A DNA stretch of 64,000 bases from Marinoscillum luteum (GTDB lineage Bacteria; Bacteroidota; Bacteroidia; Cytophagales; Cyclobacteriaceae), in the NCBI RefSeq assembly GCF_044005705.1, contig NZ_JBIPKE010000020.1, forward strand, positions 310,001 to 374,000, given 5' to 3'. The notes beneath the pieces were generated by a model. The model did no database searches. It was not told the DNA's origin and was given only the letters and a program-made list of their open reading frames with translations. This document shows positions 27,606-35,017 of this stretch, one piece after another; the first letter of the stretch is position 1; each line of letters opens with the position of its first letter. A program made the position numbers and the translations under genes.

Positions 27606-28203
27606 AGATTTGATTGATCCCAAACGCAACCTGCTGCCCCACGACGGCACGGTGAACTACTACGGAAAGGTGATCCCGGAACCCGATCATTACCTGCATC
27701 AGCTCCTGCACCACATCGAGTGGCGACCCGATGAGGCCGTCATTTTTGGCAAGCACATCACCACCAAAAGAAAGGTGGCCTGGTACGGAGACCGCCCATT
27801 TGATTACACCTACTCCAATACCACCAAACAGGCCCTGCCATGGACAGAAGAGCTGCTGGCGCTGAAGCAAATCATCGAAAACGCTACGCACGAGACCTTC
27901 AACTCCTGCCTGCTCAACCTCTACCACAGTGGTGAGGAAGGCATGGCCTGGCACAGTGACGGAGAAAAAGACCTGAAAAGAAACGGGGCCATCGGTTCCA
28001 TAAGTCTTGGCGCTGAGCGCAAATTCTCCTTCAAACATAAAGTGACCAAACAGCGGGTGGACGTGTACCTGGAGCATGGCAGCCTGCTGGTGATGACCGG
28101 CACCACACAAACACACTGGCTGCACCGACTGCCACCCACCAAAAAAGTAAGCACCCCCAGGGTGAATCTCACCTTCCGAACGATTGTGAATCAACTCACC
28201 TAA
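27592..28203 (+). CDS. alkB: AlkB-like 2OG-Fe(II) dioxygenase
   Basis: A 203-residue member of the AlkB family, which oxidatively removes methyl and related adducts from DNA bases. The iron triad is visible: H121 and D123 in MAWHSDGE and H178 in HWLHRLP. The 2-oxoglutarate arginines are in PRVNLTFR (R190 and R196). The NLLYHSGEE-type strand and the SISLGAERKFSFKHK segment match the ALKBH2/3-like branch. The gene overlaps the Ada-domain gene by 14 bases, giving a three-gene alkylation-damage operon. Exact substrate preference is not deducible. Confidence 0.92.
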   Translation: MELFKDLIDPKRNLLPHDGTVNYYGKVIPEPDHYLHQLLHHIEWRPDEAVIFGKHITTKRKVAWYGDRPFDYTYSNTTKQALPWTEELLALKQIIENATHETFNSCLLNLYHSGEEGMAWHSDGEKDLKRNGAIGSISLGAERKFSFKHKVTKQRVDVYLEHGSLLVMTGTTQTHWLHRLPPTKKVSTPRVNLTFRTIVNQLT

Positions 28204-28270
28204 AAAAGTTCCGCAGTGGTGAACAGATTTTCAGCGGATTTTGTTTTGGTCAAACACTCCTAAAACCGCT

Positions 28271-29512
28271 ATGAATGTTTATACCTTCATCACCCCTATT
28301 GTGCTGGTATTGCTCCTGGCCGAAATCATCTACAGCGTAAGGACTAAAAAGCCCTATTACAACTTTCAGGATACCATCACCAATCTGGCCACCGGCATAG
28401 GCAACCAATGTGTCAACCTGGCCGTGGCCTTTTTTGTCTTCAAATGGTACGGCTGGCTCTATCAGTTTGCACCATGGCAGATCCCCAACACCTGGTACTT
28501 CCTGCTGCTCCTGCTTTTGCTACAGGATTTTATCTTCTACTGGTTTCACCGCACCGGGCATACCATCAACGTCTTCTGGGCTGCCCATATGCCACACCAC
28601 TCCTCTGAGGAGCTCAACCTTTCGGTGGGCATTCGTGCCAGCTTTACCCAGCGCCTCTTCCAGTTTGTCTTTTTCGACTGGATACTGGTACTCATTGGGT
28701 TTTCTCCTGAAGCCGTCTACGCGATGGCAGCCGTGCACCTGCTGCTGGCCTACTGGCACCATACCCAGGTCATCAAGCGGCTGGGTTGGTTCGAAAAGTA
28801 CTTTGTAACCCCCTCACACCACAGGGTACACCATGGGGTGAACCCGCAGTACATCGATAAGAACTACTCCGAATTCCTCATCATCTGGGACAAACTCTTT
28901 GGCACCTTTGAGGAAGAGGATGAAGAGATTTGCTATGGGGTGACCCACCCACCACGCACCTGGGATCCTATTTTCGTCAACTTTCAGTATTGGAAACAGC
29001 TCTGGGACGATGCAGTAGCGGCCCCCTACTGGTGGGACAAGATCAGGCTGTGGTTTATGCCGCTGGGCTGGCGGCCCCGGGGACTGGAAACAGAGAAAAA
29101 GGACCGCATAGGCTACACCAAAGCCGAACAGGTAAAATACCGCAGCGCCCAATATAAAAACCTCAAACCGTACCTGATGGCGCATGTAGCCATCACACTG
29201 GCTTATCTGATGGTGGTCATCAATTTGTCTTCACCCCTTTCTGCCCTGGACCGGCTCATTTTATCCAGCGGAGTATTTATGGCCATCATTAGCTGGGGCG
29301 GACTCCTGCAGGCACGAACATGGTCCATTCCTTTGGAAGTGTTCAGAAGTGCCTTTATGGCCATAGCCCTCATACTGGTGCTCAATCAGAACGAAATGGC
29401 CAACTGGACCAGCTGGACCACCATTGTCATCCTGGGTATCACAGGGGTGAGCATCCTTTACTTTTCTTTTAAAATCAAAAAAGGGCAACTGGAACCCGTA
29501 CCAGCTGAGTAA
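28271..29512 (+). CDS. Fatty acid hydroxylase / sterol desaturase family membrane protein
   Basis: A 413-residue integral membrane di-iron oxygenase-family protein. Three histidine clusters are seen: HRTGH, HMPHHSSEE and HHRVHH, the metal-binding pattern of the family. Hydrophobic helices flank them, and a C-terminal extension (about 300-400) adds three or four further helices. Family members hydroxylate or desaturate lipids; the alkylglycerol-monooxygenase-like arrangement is the closest I recognise, which is inference. ATG 28271 is used rather than 28241 because it precedes the first helix. It follows the repair operon by 67 bases but no functional link is evident. Confidence 0.88.
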   Translation: MNVYTFITPIVLVLLLAEIIYSVRTKKPYYNFQDTITNLATGIGNQCVNLAVAFFVFKWYGWLYQFAPWQIPNTWYFLLLLLLLQDFIFYWFHRTGHTINVFWAAHMPHHSSEELNLSVGIRASFTQRLFQFVFFDWILVLIGFSPEAVYAMAAVHLLLAYWHHTQVIKRLGWFEKYFVTPSHHRVHHGVNPQYIDKNYSEFLIIWDKLFGTFEEEDEEICYGVTHPPRTWDPIFVNFQYWKQLWDDAVAAPYWWDKIRLWFMPLGWRPRGLETEKKDRIGYTKAEQVKYRSAQYKNLKPYLMAHVAITLAYLMVVINLSSPLSALDRLILSSGVFMAIISWGGLLQARTWSIPLEVFRSAFMAIALILVLNQNEMANWTSWTTIVILGITGVSILYFSFKIKKGQLEPVPAE

Positions 29513-29606
29513 GCGCCCTTCATGTATTTGTTTCTATCACTCAGAAAAGTGGATCAAAAAGCTTAAATTCATTAGAGACTTTTTAATCACTAAACCTATT
29601 GACCCC

Positions 29607-30143
29607 ATGAAAACCCTACTCCTATTGTCCGCTATGGTGGCCTGCCTATCCTTACAGGCTCAGAACCAATTCCAAAATGAAGCTTCGGGTACGCTGGCCT
29701 TTTACTCTGACCGGATCATGCAGCTGGCAGACGCAGTGCCTGCCGACAAATACAGCTGGTCACCAGAAGAAGGCGTTCGCACGTTTGGCGAAGTGCTGGC
29801 GCATGTTGTTTCTGCCAATTATTTCTTTGCCATGAAAATGGGTGCCGTGATACCGGAGACAGTGGATATGATGGGTATCGAAAAAAACCTCAAAACCAAA
29901 GAGCAACTAAAAACCGCCCTGCAGGATTCCTACAAAGTGGTGATCGACGTGGTGAAAAACAGCTCCAAGGCTGATCTGGAGGAGAAGGTAGAGTTCCCCT
30001 TTCCGGGAGAGTTTACCTCTATGTCAGCGGCGCTGATCGCTGTCTCGCATTCCAGTGAGCACATGGGCCAGTTGATCGCCTACTGCCGCACCAATGGCAT
30101 CACCCCGCCGTGGAGTGTGACCGACGAAGGTGGTCAGGACTGA
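29607..30143 (+). CDS. Exported DinB/YfiT-family protein
   Basis: A 178-residue protein with a signal peptide (MKTLLLLSAMVACLSLQAQ) followed by a DinB-type four-helix bundle. The putative metal ligands are the His in EVLAHVV and the two His in SHSSEHMGQLIAYCR, matching the DinB His triad. Several DinB-fold enzymes are thiol-dependent S-transferases. An exported member is not rare in Bacteroidota, though its substrate is unknown. A terminator follows directly. Confidence 0.85.
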   Translation: MKTLLLLSAMVACLSLQAQNQFQNEASGTLAFYSDRIMQLADAVPADKYSWSPEEGVRTFGEVLAHVVSANYFFAMKMGAVIPETVDMMGIEKNLKTKEQLKTALQDSYKVVIDVVKNSSKADLEEKVEFPFPGEFTSMSAALIAVSHSSEHMGQLIAYCRTNGITPPWSVTDEGGQD

Positions 30144-30150
30144 TATTCTC

Positions 30151-30175
30151 AAAGGGGGCTCTGCCCCCTTTCCTT
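30151..30175 (+). terminator. Rho-independent terminator
   Basis: AAAGGGGGC-TCT-GCCCCCTTT, then CCTTT, directly after the DinB stop. Confidence 0.85.
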
Positions 30176-30368
30176 TGCTTTATTCTCAGTTTTAGAAATA
30201 CCTGTGTGAGGGCGGTTGCTTACATCTTTTGCAGAGCATATCATGATAAAGGAGAGTAGATGTGGGTAGAAACGCTCTTCCGACCGGCTCCAAAGCATTT
30301 GAGAGTTTCGAATGATGAAGCCTAATCCGCTCTTGTACCATGTTTCGCACCTTATTTACCCTTCTTAC

Positions 30369-30749
30369 CTATTCGTTCAATTGTACAAGAGGTTTGAATC
30401 CTCCATAGACCATTCTACTGGCGTCAAAAATCAATTTTTCAGGGTTGGTCAATGGCCCGACTAGCTCGGTCATTCTTGGGTCTGTGGGCACTTTTTTGTT
30501 AGCTAAGTCACGTACCTCTTTTGAAGGAAAAACAACCCACCCAAATATAATCTCCTCATCCTCCCTGGCAACTACGGCTTCTATAAAAGATCTTGTGCCT
30601 TCTAGAGTCATATCATCACCAATGAATTCGAAGTAAGCAAGTGCCCCATACTCTTTCCAAATTTCGGCCACTTTTTTAGCCACCTCTTTATATTCGTCCA
30701 AATAAATTCGGGGAATTGGAAGAACAAAGCCATCAATGTAGTGCTTCAT
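30369..30749 (-). CDS. DUF1428 protein (YbaA-like)
   Basis: A 126-residue cytoplasmic protein of family DUF1428, with MKHYIDGFVLPIPRIYLDEYKE-type opening, GALAYFEFIGDD, IIFGWVVFPSKEVRD and the closing FDASRMVYGGFKPLV. The fold is a dimeric alpha/beta barrel and the activity is not known. It lies only 6 bases after a short antitoxin-like remnant, which may be its transcriptional leader. First gene of the AT-richer accessory region. Confidence 0.9.
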   Translation of the reverse strand: MKHYIDGFVLPIPRIYLDEYKEVAKKVAEIWKEYGALAYFEFIGDDMTLEGTRSFIEAVVAREDEEIIFGWVVFPSKEVRDLANKKVPTDPRMTELVGPLTNPEKLIFDASRMVYGGFKPLVQLNE

Positions 30750-30755
30750 AATAAT

Positions 30756-30854
30756 TCACTTTAGGGTTCTGCCACGCTCCAGTTGGTCACGTCTTAGAAT
30801 TCCTTTCTTTCCGTAGACGTTATCCTTAATGGTTTTCCAGGATTTAGTTTCCAT
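30756..30854 (-). pseudogene. Truncated HigA/XRE antitoxin-like N-terminus
   Basis: A 32-codon frame with its own ATG and TGA. Its WKTIKDNVYGKKGILRRDQLERG closely follows the N-terminal extension typical of HigA-type antitoxins (a pattern like IKDKxxGKxGTPxRDxxE), but it stops where the helix-turn-helix should start. No toxin gene is adjacent. Most likely a deletion remnant, now read just ahead of DUF1428. The family link is from memory of the motif, not from a search. Confidence 0.45.
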
Positions 30855-30915
30855 GTTCGTTCTTTTTGTCGTGATAATATTCAGCCGAATTTGAAATCCA
30901 TTTCAATGGGCCGGT

Positions 30916-31323
30916 TTAAATGAGTTCATTGATATCGTCAATGTAAAAACACTGTTCCCACTGTTTCATTCCAATCTTTGGGTAGTATGCCACAGCTTTG
31001 GGGGCCGCTAATAATATCAATTTTGCTTTGGGCGTTTGCAATTTTGTTTGCCTGATTAATTCCTTCCCAATTCCTTGTTTTTGGTAGGCCTGGTCCACGG
31101 CTAAATCCGACAAGTACGTACAATACAAAAAGTCTGTCAAAGACCTTGCAACACCAATGAGGACATTGTTTTCACGTGCTGTGACAATCAAATTACCGTG
31201 ATCCAACATTTTCTGAATTCTATCAGGTTCATTCACTGGTCTCCGTTCTGCTAAAGTGGATTGATTCAGTACGGAAATAAACTCTTCTTGTGACAGGTCC
31301 TTTTCAATTTGATATGTTATCAT
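30916..31323 (-). CDS. GNAT-family N-acetyltransferase
   Basis: A 135-residue acetyltransferase with the GNAT acetyl-CoA loop: LSDLAVDQAYQKQGIGKELIRQ (Q/RxxGxG/A form as QKQGIG), preceded by VARSLTDFLYCTYL and followed by ILLAAPKAVAYYPKIGMKQW, the usual tyrosine-bearing tail. Acyl acceptor unknown. It appears monocistronic within a string of unrelated small genes. Confidence 0.88.
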   Translation of the reverse strand: MITYQIEKDLSQEEFISVLNQSTLAERRPVNEPDRIQKMLDHGNLIVTARENNVLIGVARSLTDFLYCTYLSDLAVDQAYQKQGIGKELIRQTKLQTPKAKLILLAAPKAVAYYPKIGMKQWEQCFYIDDINELI

Positions 31324-31381
31324 GGCTCAGCTTCTTAAAGAAGGTATGATCAATTGGATTTTAACAAAACCTAACGGTAAA

Positions 31382-31510
31382 TTATTGGTACGGGTTATAT
31401 AGTAGGCTGGCCAAAAGAGTTAAGATATTATTCATGGTCATATCGCCTAAAATCGCATAGGTTTTCCTGCCTGTCTCCACCATTATCGCCGTTTGGTTCG
31501 AGTAGACCAT
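31382..31510 (-). CDS. Possible 42-residue peptide
   Basis: An ATG-to-TAA frame between the GNAT and HEAT genes whose composition looks protein-like (VETGRKTYAILGDMTMNN, then a leucine-rich end). No family recognised and no ribosome-binding site stands out. It could be a remnant of a longer gene rather than an active one. Confidence 0.2.
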   Translation of the reverse strand: MVYSNQTAIMVETGRKTYAILGDMTMNNILTLLASLLYNPYQ

Positions 31511-31535
31511 TCACACGTCGCGGGTTACCAGCTTC

Positions 31536-32210
31536 TTAAATGTAGCCTTTGCTGAATTTTCCTTTCAGGGAGTTCTCGCAAACTGCAATCAAGTTTTGGT
31601 TGGCAACAGGTTTCCCAAATCTGCTGATATCAAACGCTGTTTCAATACAGTGATTGAGAAAATCCGAAGTGAATTCAATGTCCCAATCAGCACATTGCAG
31701 AGCCAAATAGATTCGGGAGTCGATGAGACCAAATTCATGTCCTATTCTATCAGGATGTTTGTTAATATCCCAACTTCTTTCAATGACTTCTTTTATTTCT
31801 TCCCTTGGCGGAATCATCCTGTCTGTTGGCAGACTTAGCAAAGAACCTGAAATGACGGAAACACTGCCAAACTTTAGCAGTTCTATCACCTTACGGGCAT
31901 CATTTACTGATTCTCTGGCAAGTTGTATGAAAGTCGTTGATGCCACAGAAGTAACCATATCATGCGGTTTATTCTTCATTACGATTTCTTCCATTTCAGA
32001 TATGGCTTCCTTGTGTTGGATAATCCCCAGAGATCTGATCATCTCCACCTGGGTTTCCCAGGTTCGTTTATCCCACTTCTCTTTGAGGTAAGCCTCATAC
32101 AGGTCTGAACCTAGTGCAGTACTTTTCAACTTGCCTATTTCCCTGGCACCTCTTTTTCTATCTGCTGATTTAGTGGAGTTGAGTTTTGCTAAGATATCTT
32201 CGTGAGTCAT
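31536..32210 (-). CDS. HEAT-repeat-like helical protein
   Basis: A 224-residue soluble helical protein. N-terminal segments (DILAKLNSTKSADRKRGAREIGKL; WETQVEMIRSLGIIQHKEAISEMEEIV; VASTTFIQLARESVNDARKVIELL) have the two-helix spacing of HEAT/PBS-lyase repeats. No catalytic motif. Such proteins usually act as protein-binding scaffolds, and the partner is unknown. It is divergent from the repeat-bracketed zinc-ribbon gene. Confidence 0.7.
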   Translation of the reverse strand: MTHEDILAKLNSTKSADRKRGAREIGKLKSTALGSDLYEAYLKEKWDKRTWETQVEMIRSLGIIQHKEAISEMEEIVMKNKPHDMVTSVASTTFIQLARESVNDARKVIELLKFGSVSVISGSLLSLPTDRMIPPREEIKEVIERSWDINKHPDRIGHEFGLIDSRIYLALQCADWDIEFTSDFLNHCIETAFDISRFGKPVANQNLIAVCENSLKGKFSKGYI

Positions 32211-32230
32211 GGGAGAATATTGCTAATAAC

Positions 32231-32377
32231 CATAAGCTTCCCTTCATATGATATTCCAGTAAACTTATGGATACACTTAAAGATAGGAAATGTGGGTAAA
32301 GAACCCAGCGACTGGTTCATGATGATGTTCTCACAAAAATCTGTAAAGTGGCTCCCGATAGCCATCAGGAGACACAT
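32231..32377 (+). repeat. Dispersed intergenic repeat 1, copy A
   Basis: A 147-base non-coding stretch whose counterpart at 41407-41553 has the same length and orientation and roughly 85% identity by eye. Identical runs include AGCTTCCCTTCATAT, ACTTAAAGATAGGAAATGTG and GTGGCTCCCGATAGCCATCA. It lies left of the zinc-ribbon gene. Confidence 0.85.
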
Positions 32378-32431
32378 GACGGAATGAGCCACTGTTAGAT
32401 GCTTTTTAGCTTTATTTTTCTACATTTATCT

Positions 32432-33181
32432 ATGGCAAGTTCAGAGGAAAATAACACATGCAAAGTTTGCAAAGAGTCAATACCACTAACTGCACGAAAG
32501 TGTTCAAAATGTGGCTCATGGCAACACCCTTTATTGAGAATAATAAACTTAAGTTCTACCGTTATGGCCTTGTTTGTGGCTTTAATATCGGTTATGTCGA
32601 TTTTTTATACATTCTACAGGGATTCAAACCACAATTCAGATTTATCGGCGCTAATTAACAAAATTCAGGATGAGGAACTTTACTCGAGATTTCCACCGCC
32701 GAATTTGGATCAAAACTATAATCCAGAAGGTAAACCATATTTTTCTCTGTTTGTTTCTAATTATGGCGACAGGCCTGGACTCATCAATTCTGTTAGAGTT
32801 GATATAAAAGGGACAAAGAAGATTGTTCTATTGTACAGCTTTATTCAAAACGATGGACGTGTTTGGTATGAGAATTATCCAATCACAGTAAACCCAAGCA
32901 CTTCTCAGCAAATTGAATTCTATTATGGTGAGGTATATTTTTTTGGTAACATAGAAGAGTATTACTCTAGATTAGACTTTGTTGAACAAAATGAGTTTGT
33001 AGAACCTTTTTTTGATTATCAAGAATTTCTTAAATCAGATTGTAAAATTGTTCTGGAGGTTTTAGATTATTACGGCAACTTAAGATATCTCAACCTTCCT
33101 TGTGAAGCTTCTCAATTCTATAAGCAAATAGAATCAACCGCATCAAAAGATTTGAGGAAAAACTTGATTCCAGAAGATTAA
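32432..33181 (+). CDS. Zinc-ribbon membrane protein, unknown
   Basis: A 249-residue protein. The N-terminus has a treble-cleft zinc ribbon (CKVC...CSKC, about residues 9-26), then one membrane helix (about 35-58), then a 190-residue beta-rich soluble domain of unknown family. The start is taken as ATG 32432; an upstream ATG at 32399 would put a hydrophobic stretch before the ribbon. Topology suggests the ribbon stays in the cytoplasm with the large domain outside. The coding sequence is markedly AT-rich and the gene is bracketed by repeats 1 and 2, consistent with acquisition. Confidence 0.7.
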   Translation: MASSEENNTCKVCKESIPLTARKCSKCGSWQHPLLRIINLSSTVMALFVALISVMSIFYTFYRDSNHNSDLSALINKIQDEELYSRFPPPNLDQNYNPEGKPYFSLFVSNYGDRPGLINSVRVDIKGTKKIVLLYSFIQNDGRVWYENYPITVNPSTSQQIEFYYGEVYFFGNIEEYYSRLDFVEQNEFVEPFFDYQEFLKSDCKIVLEVLDYYGNLRYLNLPCEASQFYKQIESTASKDLRKNLIPED

Positions 33182-33216
33182 TAATCTGGGCTACAAATAT
33201 TGCATCAAACATCCGC

Positions 33217-33266
33217 CCAACAACCACCAATGGTTGTTAGCGGCCTAGTAAACCAACCAAATGTAA
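33217..33266 (+). repeat. Dispersed intergenic repeat 2, copy A
   Basis: Contains AACAACCACCAATGGTTGTTA (arms AACAACCA/TGGTTGTT) and, 27 bases after the palindrome, the end of an identical CAACCAAATGTAA. Copy B is at 43301-43350 with the same palindrome and the same spacing. Confidence 0.8.
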
Positions 33267-33280
33267 CAGATTTTAACCCA

Positions 33281-33400
33281 ACTATCATCCGTAAGCTGGA
33301 CTGTTCACCTGAGAGCTATCGGGACTATAAAAGTACCTTATGGCACAGGCCTTTGCAAATAGCTCAGTTAGTGCGGCCGGCCAGGCTTACGGATGATAGT
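33281..33400. repeat. 120-bp foldback element with perfect 16-bp arms
   Basis: ACTATCATCCGTAAGC at 33281-33296 is perfectly inverted at 33385-33400, and the pairing continues inward by TGG/CCA after a one-base bulge. The loop of about 88 bases has no gene. It sits between repeat 2 and the 3' end of the SDR gene at 33426. Possibly a MITE-like remnant, a recombination site or a large terminator. Confidence 0.75.
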
Positions 33401-33425
33401 GCTTGTTCGCGGTTTGTAATTTCTT

Positions 33426-34166
33426 TTACCAGGAAACTATCCCTGTTTCAGGGTTGGTTTCTTCACTAAAAAATTTACCAGTTGGGCCGTCTTCGCCTAT
33501 GGTTGCATACTTAACGACTCTTTTGGCAGCAGTTTCCACATCACCACCATGGCCAAAAGTAAAATCAGTTGCAGTTAATCCTGGGCAAACAGCATTGACT
33601 TTGAACTTGGTATCACGAAGTTCATACGCTAAATGAATGGTATACATATTCAGTGCTGCTTTTGAGGCCGCATAGACTGCATATTTGGCATAATCGTAAG
33701 CTTGCCACTTGGGATCACTTTGCAAGGTAAGAGATCCTACACTCGTACTCAGGTTCACAATCCTTGGTTCGTCCGATTTTCTTAGCAAATCAATAAGGGC
33801 ATTTGTCACTCTTGCTGTGCCGATCACATTGGTATCAAATGCCGCCTGAAACTCACCAGATTTAGCTTCAAGGGCCGTATATGGGCTGTTTCCTCCGTTG
33901 ATGCCAGCATTGTTTATTAAGACATCCAAAACATCCGTCCTTTTCCCGACATGTTCACGGCCTTTTTGCACTGAAGATTCATCGGTTACATCCATCTGTA
34001 TCACTTCGACATTGTTCAATCCTTCAGCTTTTAATTTTTCAACAGCATTGACTCCATTTTGTACATTTCTGCTCCCAATGTAGACGTAAAACCCGTTTTG
34101 TAATAAAAGTCTTGCTGTTCCAAAACCTATTCCTTTGTTCGCTCCTGTAATGAGTGCTTTTTTCAT
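33426..34166 (-). CDS. Short-chain dehydrogenase/reductase (SDR)
   Basis: A 246-residue cytoplasmic NAD(P)-dependent oxidoreductase of the classical SDR type. It shows TGANKGIG (cofactor loop), the Asp before VTDESS, LINNAGI, the catalytic Ser region NLSTSVGSL and Tyr-x-x-x-Lys in YAASK, followed by NAVCPGLTATDF. The Asn-Lys form of the loop and length resemble carbonyl-reductase-like SDRs. Substrate unknown. A palindromic site lies 63.5 bases upstream of its start, just behind the Crp/Fnr regulator gene, suggesting direct control by it. Confidence 0.92.
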   Translation of the reverse strand: MKKALITGANKGIGFGTARLLLQNGFYVYIGSRNVQNGVNAVEKLKAEGLNNVEVIQMDVTDESSVQKGREHVGKRTDVLDVLINNAGINGGNSPYTALEAKSGEFQAAFDTNVIGTARVTNALIDLLRKSDEPRIVNLSTSVGSLTLQSDPKWQAYDYAKYAVYAASKAALNMYTIHLAYELRDTKFKVNAVCPGLTATDFTFGHGGDVETAAKRVVKYATIGEDGPTGKFFSEETNPETGIVSW

Positions 34167-34221
34167 TTTGTTTCGATTTTAAATTTCTGAAACAAAATTC
34201 GCTGGATGAGAAATGAACTGC

Positions 34222-34237
34222 TTTACCATATGGTAAA
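34222..34237. promoter_or_regulatory. Palindromic operator, site 1
   Basis: TTTACCATATGGTAAA, a perfect 16-bp palindrome between the Crp/Fnr gene (stop at 34244) and the SDR start at 34166. Its centre is 63.5 bases from the start codon. The same core occurs at 42656-42669 at the same distance from the gene downstream of another Crp/Fnr regulator. Confidence 0.65.
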
Positions 34238-34243
34238 AAGCAA

Positions 34244-34834
34244 TCAGCGGATGTTTTTTCTTATCCTGCTTAAGGACTGCTGCGTGACGCCTAAGTAAGA
34301 AGCGACGTAAGTCAATGGAATGCGATTAATGAGTGAAGGATAGTTCTCCATAAATGCTAAATAGCGAGTAGTCGCATCTTGTGACACCACCGGGCCTTTT
34401 CTGGATTTTTGGTACATACATAATTGTACCATTTTGTTTTTAATGTTATCCCACCCCACAATAATCTGTGACAGTTCATCCCAGTGTTGCTTAGAAAAAA
34501 CAATGAGCTTACAGTCGGTACATGCTTGCAAATATTCAGAAGAGACAGTGTTTGCTTCAAAATTGACATAATCTACCACCAGGCTATTCTCGCTCATAAA
34601 ACATCGCGTGATTTCCTCTCCATCTTTGTTGTAATAACAACCTCTTATTACACCCTCTACTACAAAACCAACTTGTCTTGGGATTTTTCCTGCCTCTGAG
34701 AAATACTTGTCTTTTTGAAGATCAATTTCAATTGCATCTCGTGTTACAAGGTTTAATTGTTGTTGATTCAGGTTACCAATTTGCAAGATATATTCCATCA
34801 GTTCTTCCATAATGGCAAGTTGATCAAAATTCAA
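34244..34834 (-). CDS. Crp/Fnr-family transcription regulator
   Basis: A 196-residue regulator with an N-terminal cyclic-nucleotide-binding-type beta-roll (about 30-115; FSEAGKIPRQVGFVVEGVIRGCYYNKDGEEITRCF) and a C-terminal helix-turn-helix (IPLTYVASYLGVTQQSLSRIRK). No cysteine cluster for iron-sulphur is present, so it is not FNR-like in sensing. Its ligand is unknown. It lies directly before the SDR gene at 33426, with palindromes both upstream and downstream of it. This fits autoregulation and control of the SDR. Confidence 0.9.
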   Translation of the reverse strand: MNFDQLAIMEELMEYILQIGNLNQQQLNLVTRDAIEIDLQKDKYFSEAGKIPRQVGFVVEGVIRGCYYNKDGEEITRCFMSENSLVVDYVNFEANTVSSEYLQACTDCKLIVFSKQHWDELSQIIVGWDNIKNKMVQLCMYQKSRKGPVVSQDATTRYLAFMENYPSLINRIPLTYVASYLGVTQQSLSRIRKNIR

Positions 34835-34844
34835 TTTTGATGAT

Positions 34845-34858
34845 TTAACATATGGTAA
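34845..34858. promoter_or_regulatory. Palindromic operator-like site 2 (one mismatch)
   Basis: TTAACATATGGTAA, the same palindrome with one substitution in an arm, centred 17.5 bases before the Crp/Fnr start at 34834. This position overlaps the leader and would suit autorepression. Confidence 0.5.
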
Positions 34859-34881
34859 AAAGTTCGACTCGGTAATCGGCT

Positions 34882-35011
34882 AACTGCTCTTGTATGAAAC
34901 AGTTGCTGGTTCTTGCAGTGCCTTTTTCGGTTAAGCACAAAGTGACTTGAAAAGCACAAAGTTTTTGGTAGGCACTTCAGCCGCTATTGCTTATACACAA
35001 TGTTAGCAGTT
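34882..35011. repeat. Long imperfect foldback (attC-like size)
   Basis: Outer arms AACTGCT (34882-34888) and AGCAGTT (35005-35011) with further pairing TTGTAT/ATACACAA and inner arms AGTGCC (34917-34922) and GGCACT (34971-34976). Inside is a direct repeat GCACAAAGT (34936 and 34954). Size and bulged pairing recall integron attC sites, but no convincing GTTRRRY core was found. It occupies the gap between the Crp/Fnr start and the SDR stop at 35018. Confidence 0.5.
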
Positions 35012-35017
35012 GGTTTT

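Noticed and set aside
27598..28194. 198-codon minus-strand frame opposite the AlkB-like gene
   Set aside because: No motif, while the plus strand encodes complete AlkB catalytic residues.
33200..33469. 89-codon plus-strand frame across repeat 2 and the foldback
   Set aside because: It is made by the repeat and the inverted arms and has no protein features.
34882..35011. A genuine integron attC site
   Set aside because: No clear RYYYAAC/GTTRRRY pair at the ends and no integrase seen; kept only as a foldback of similar size.
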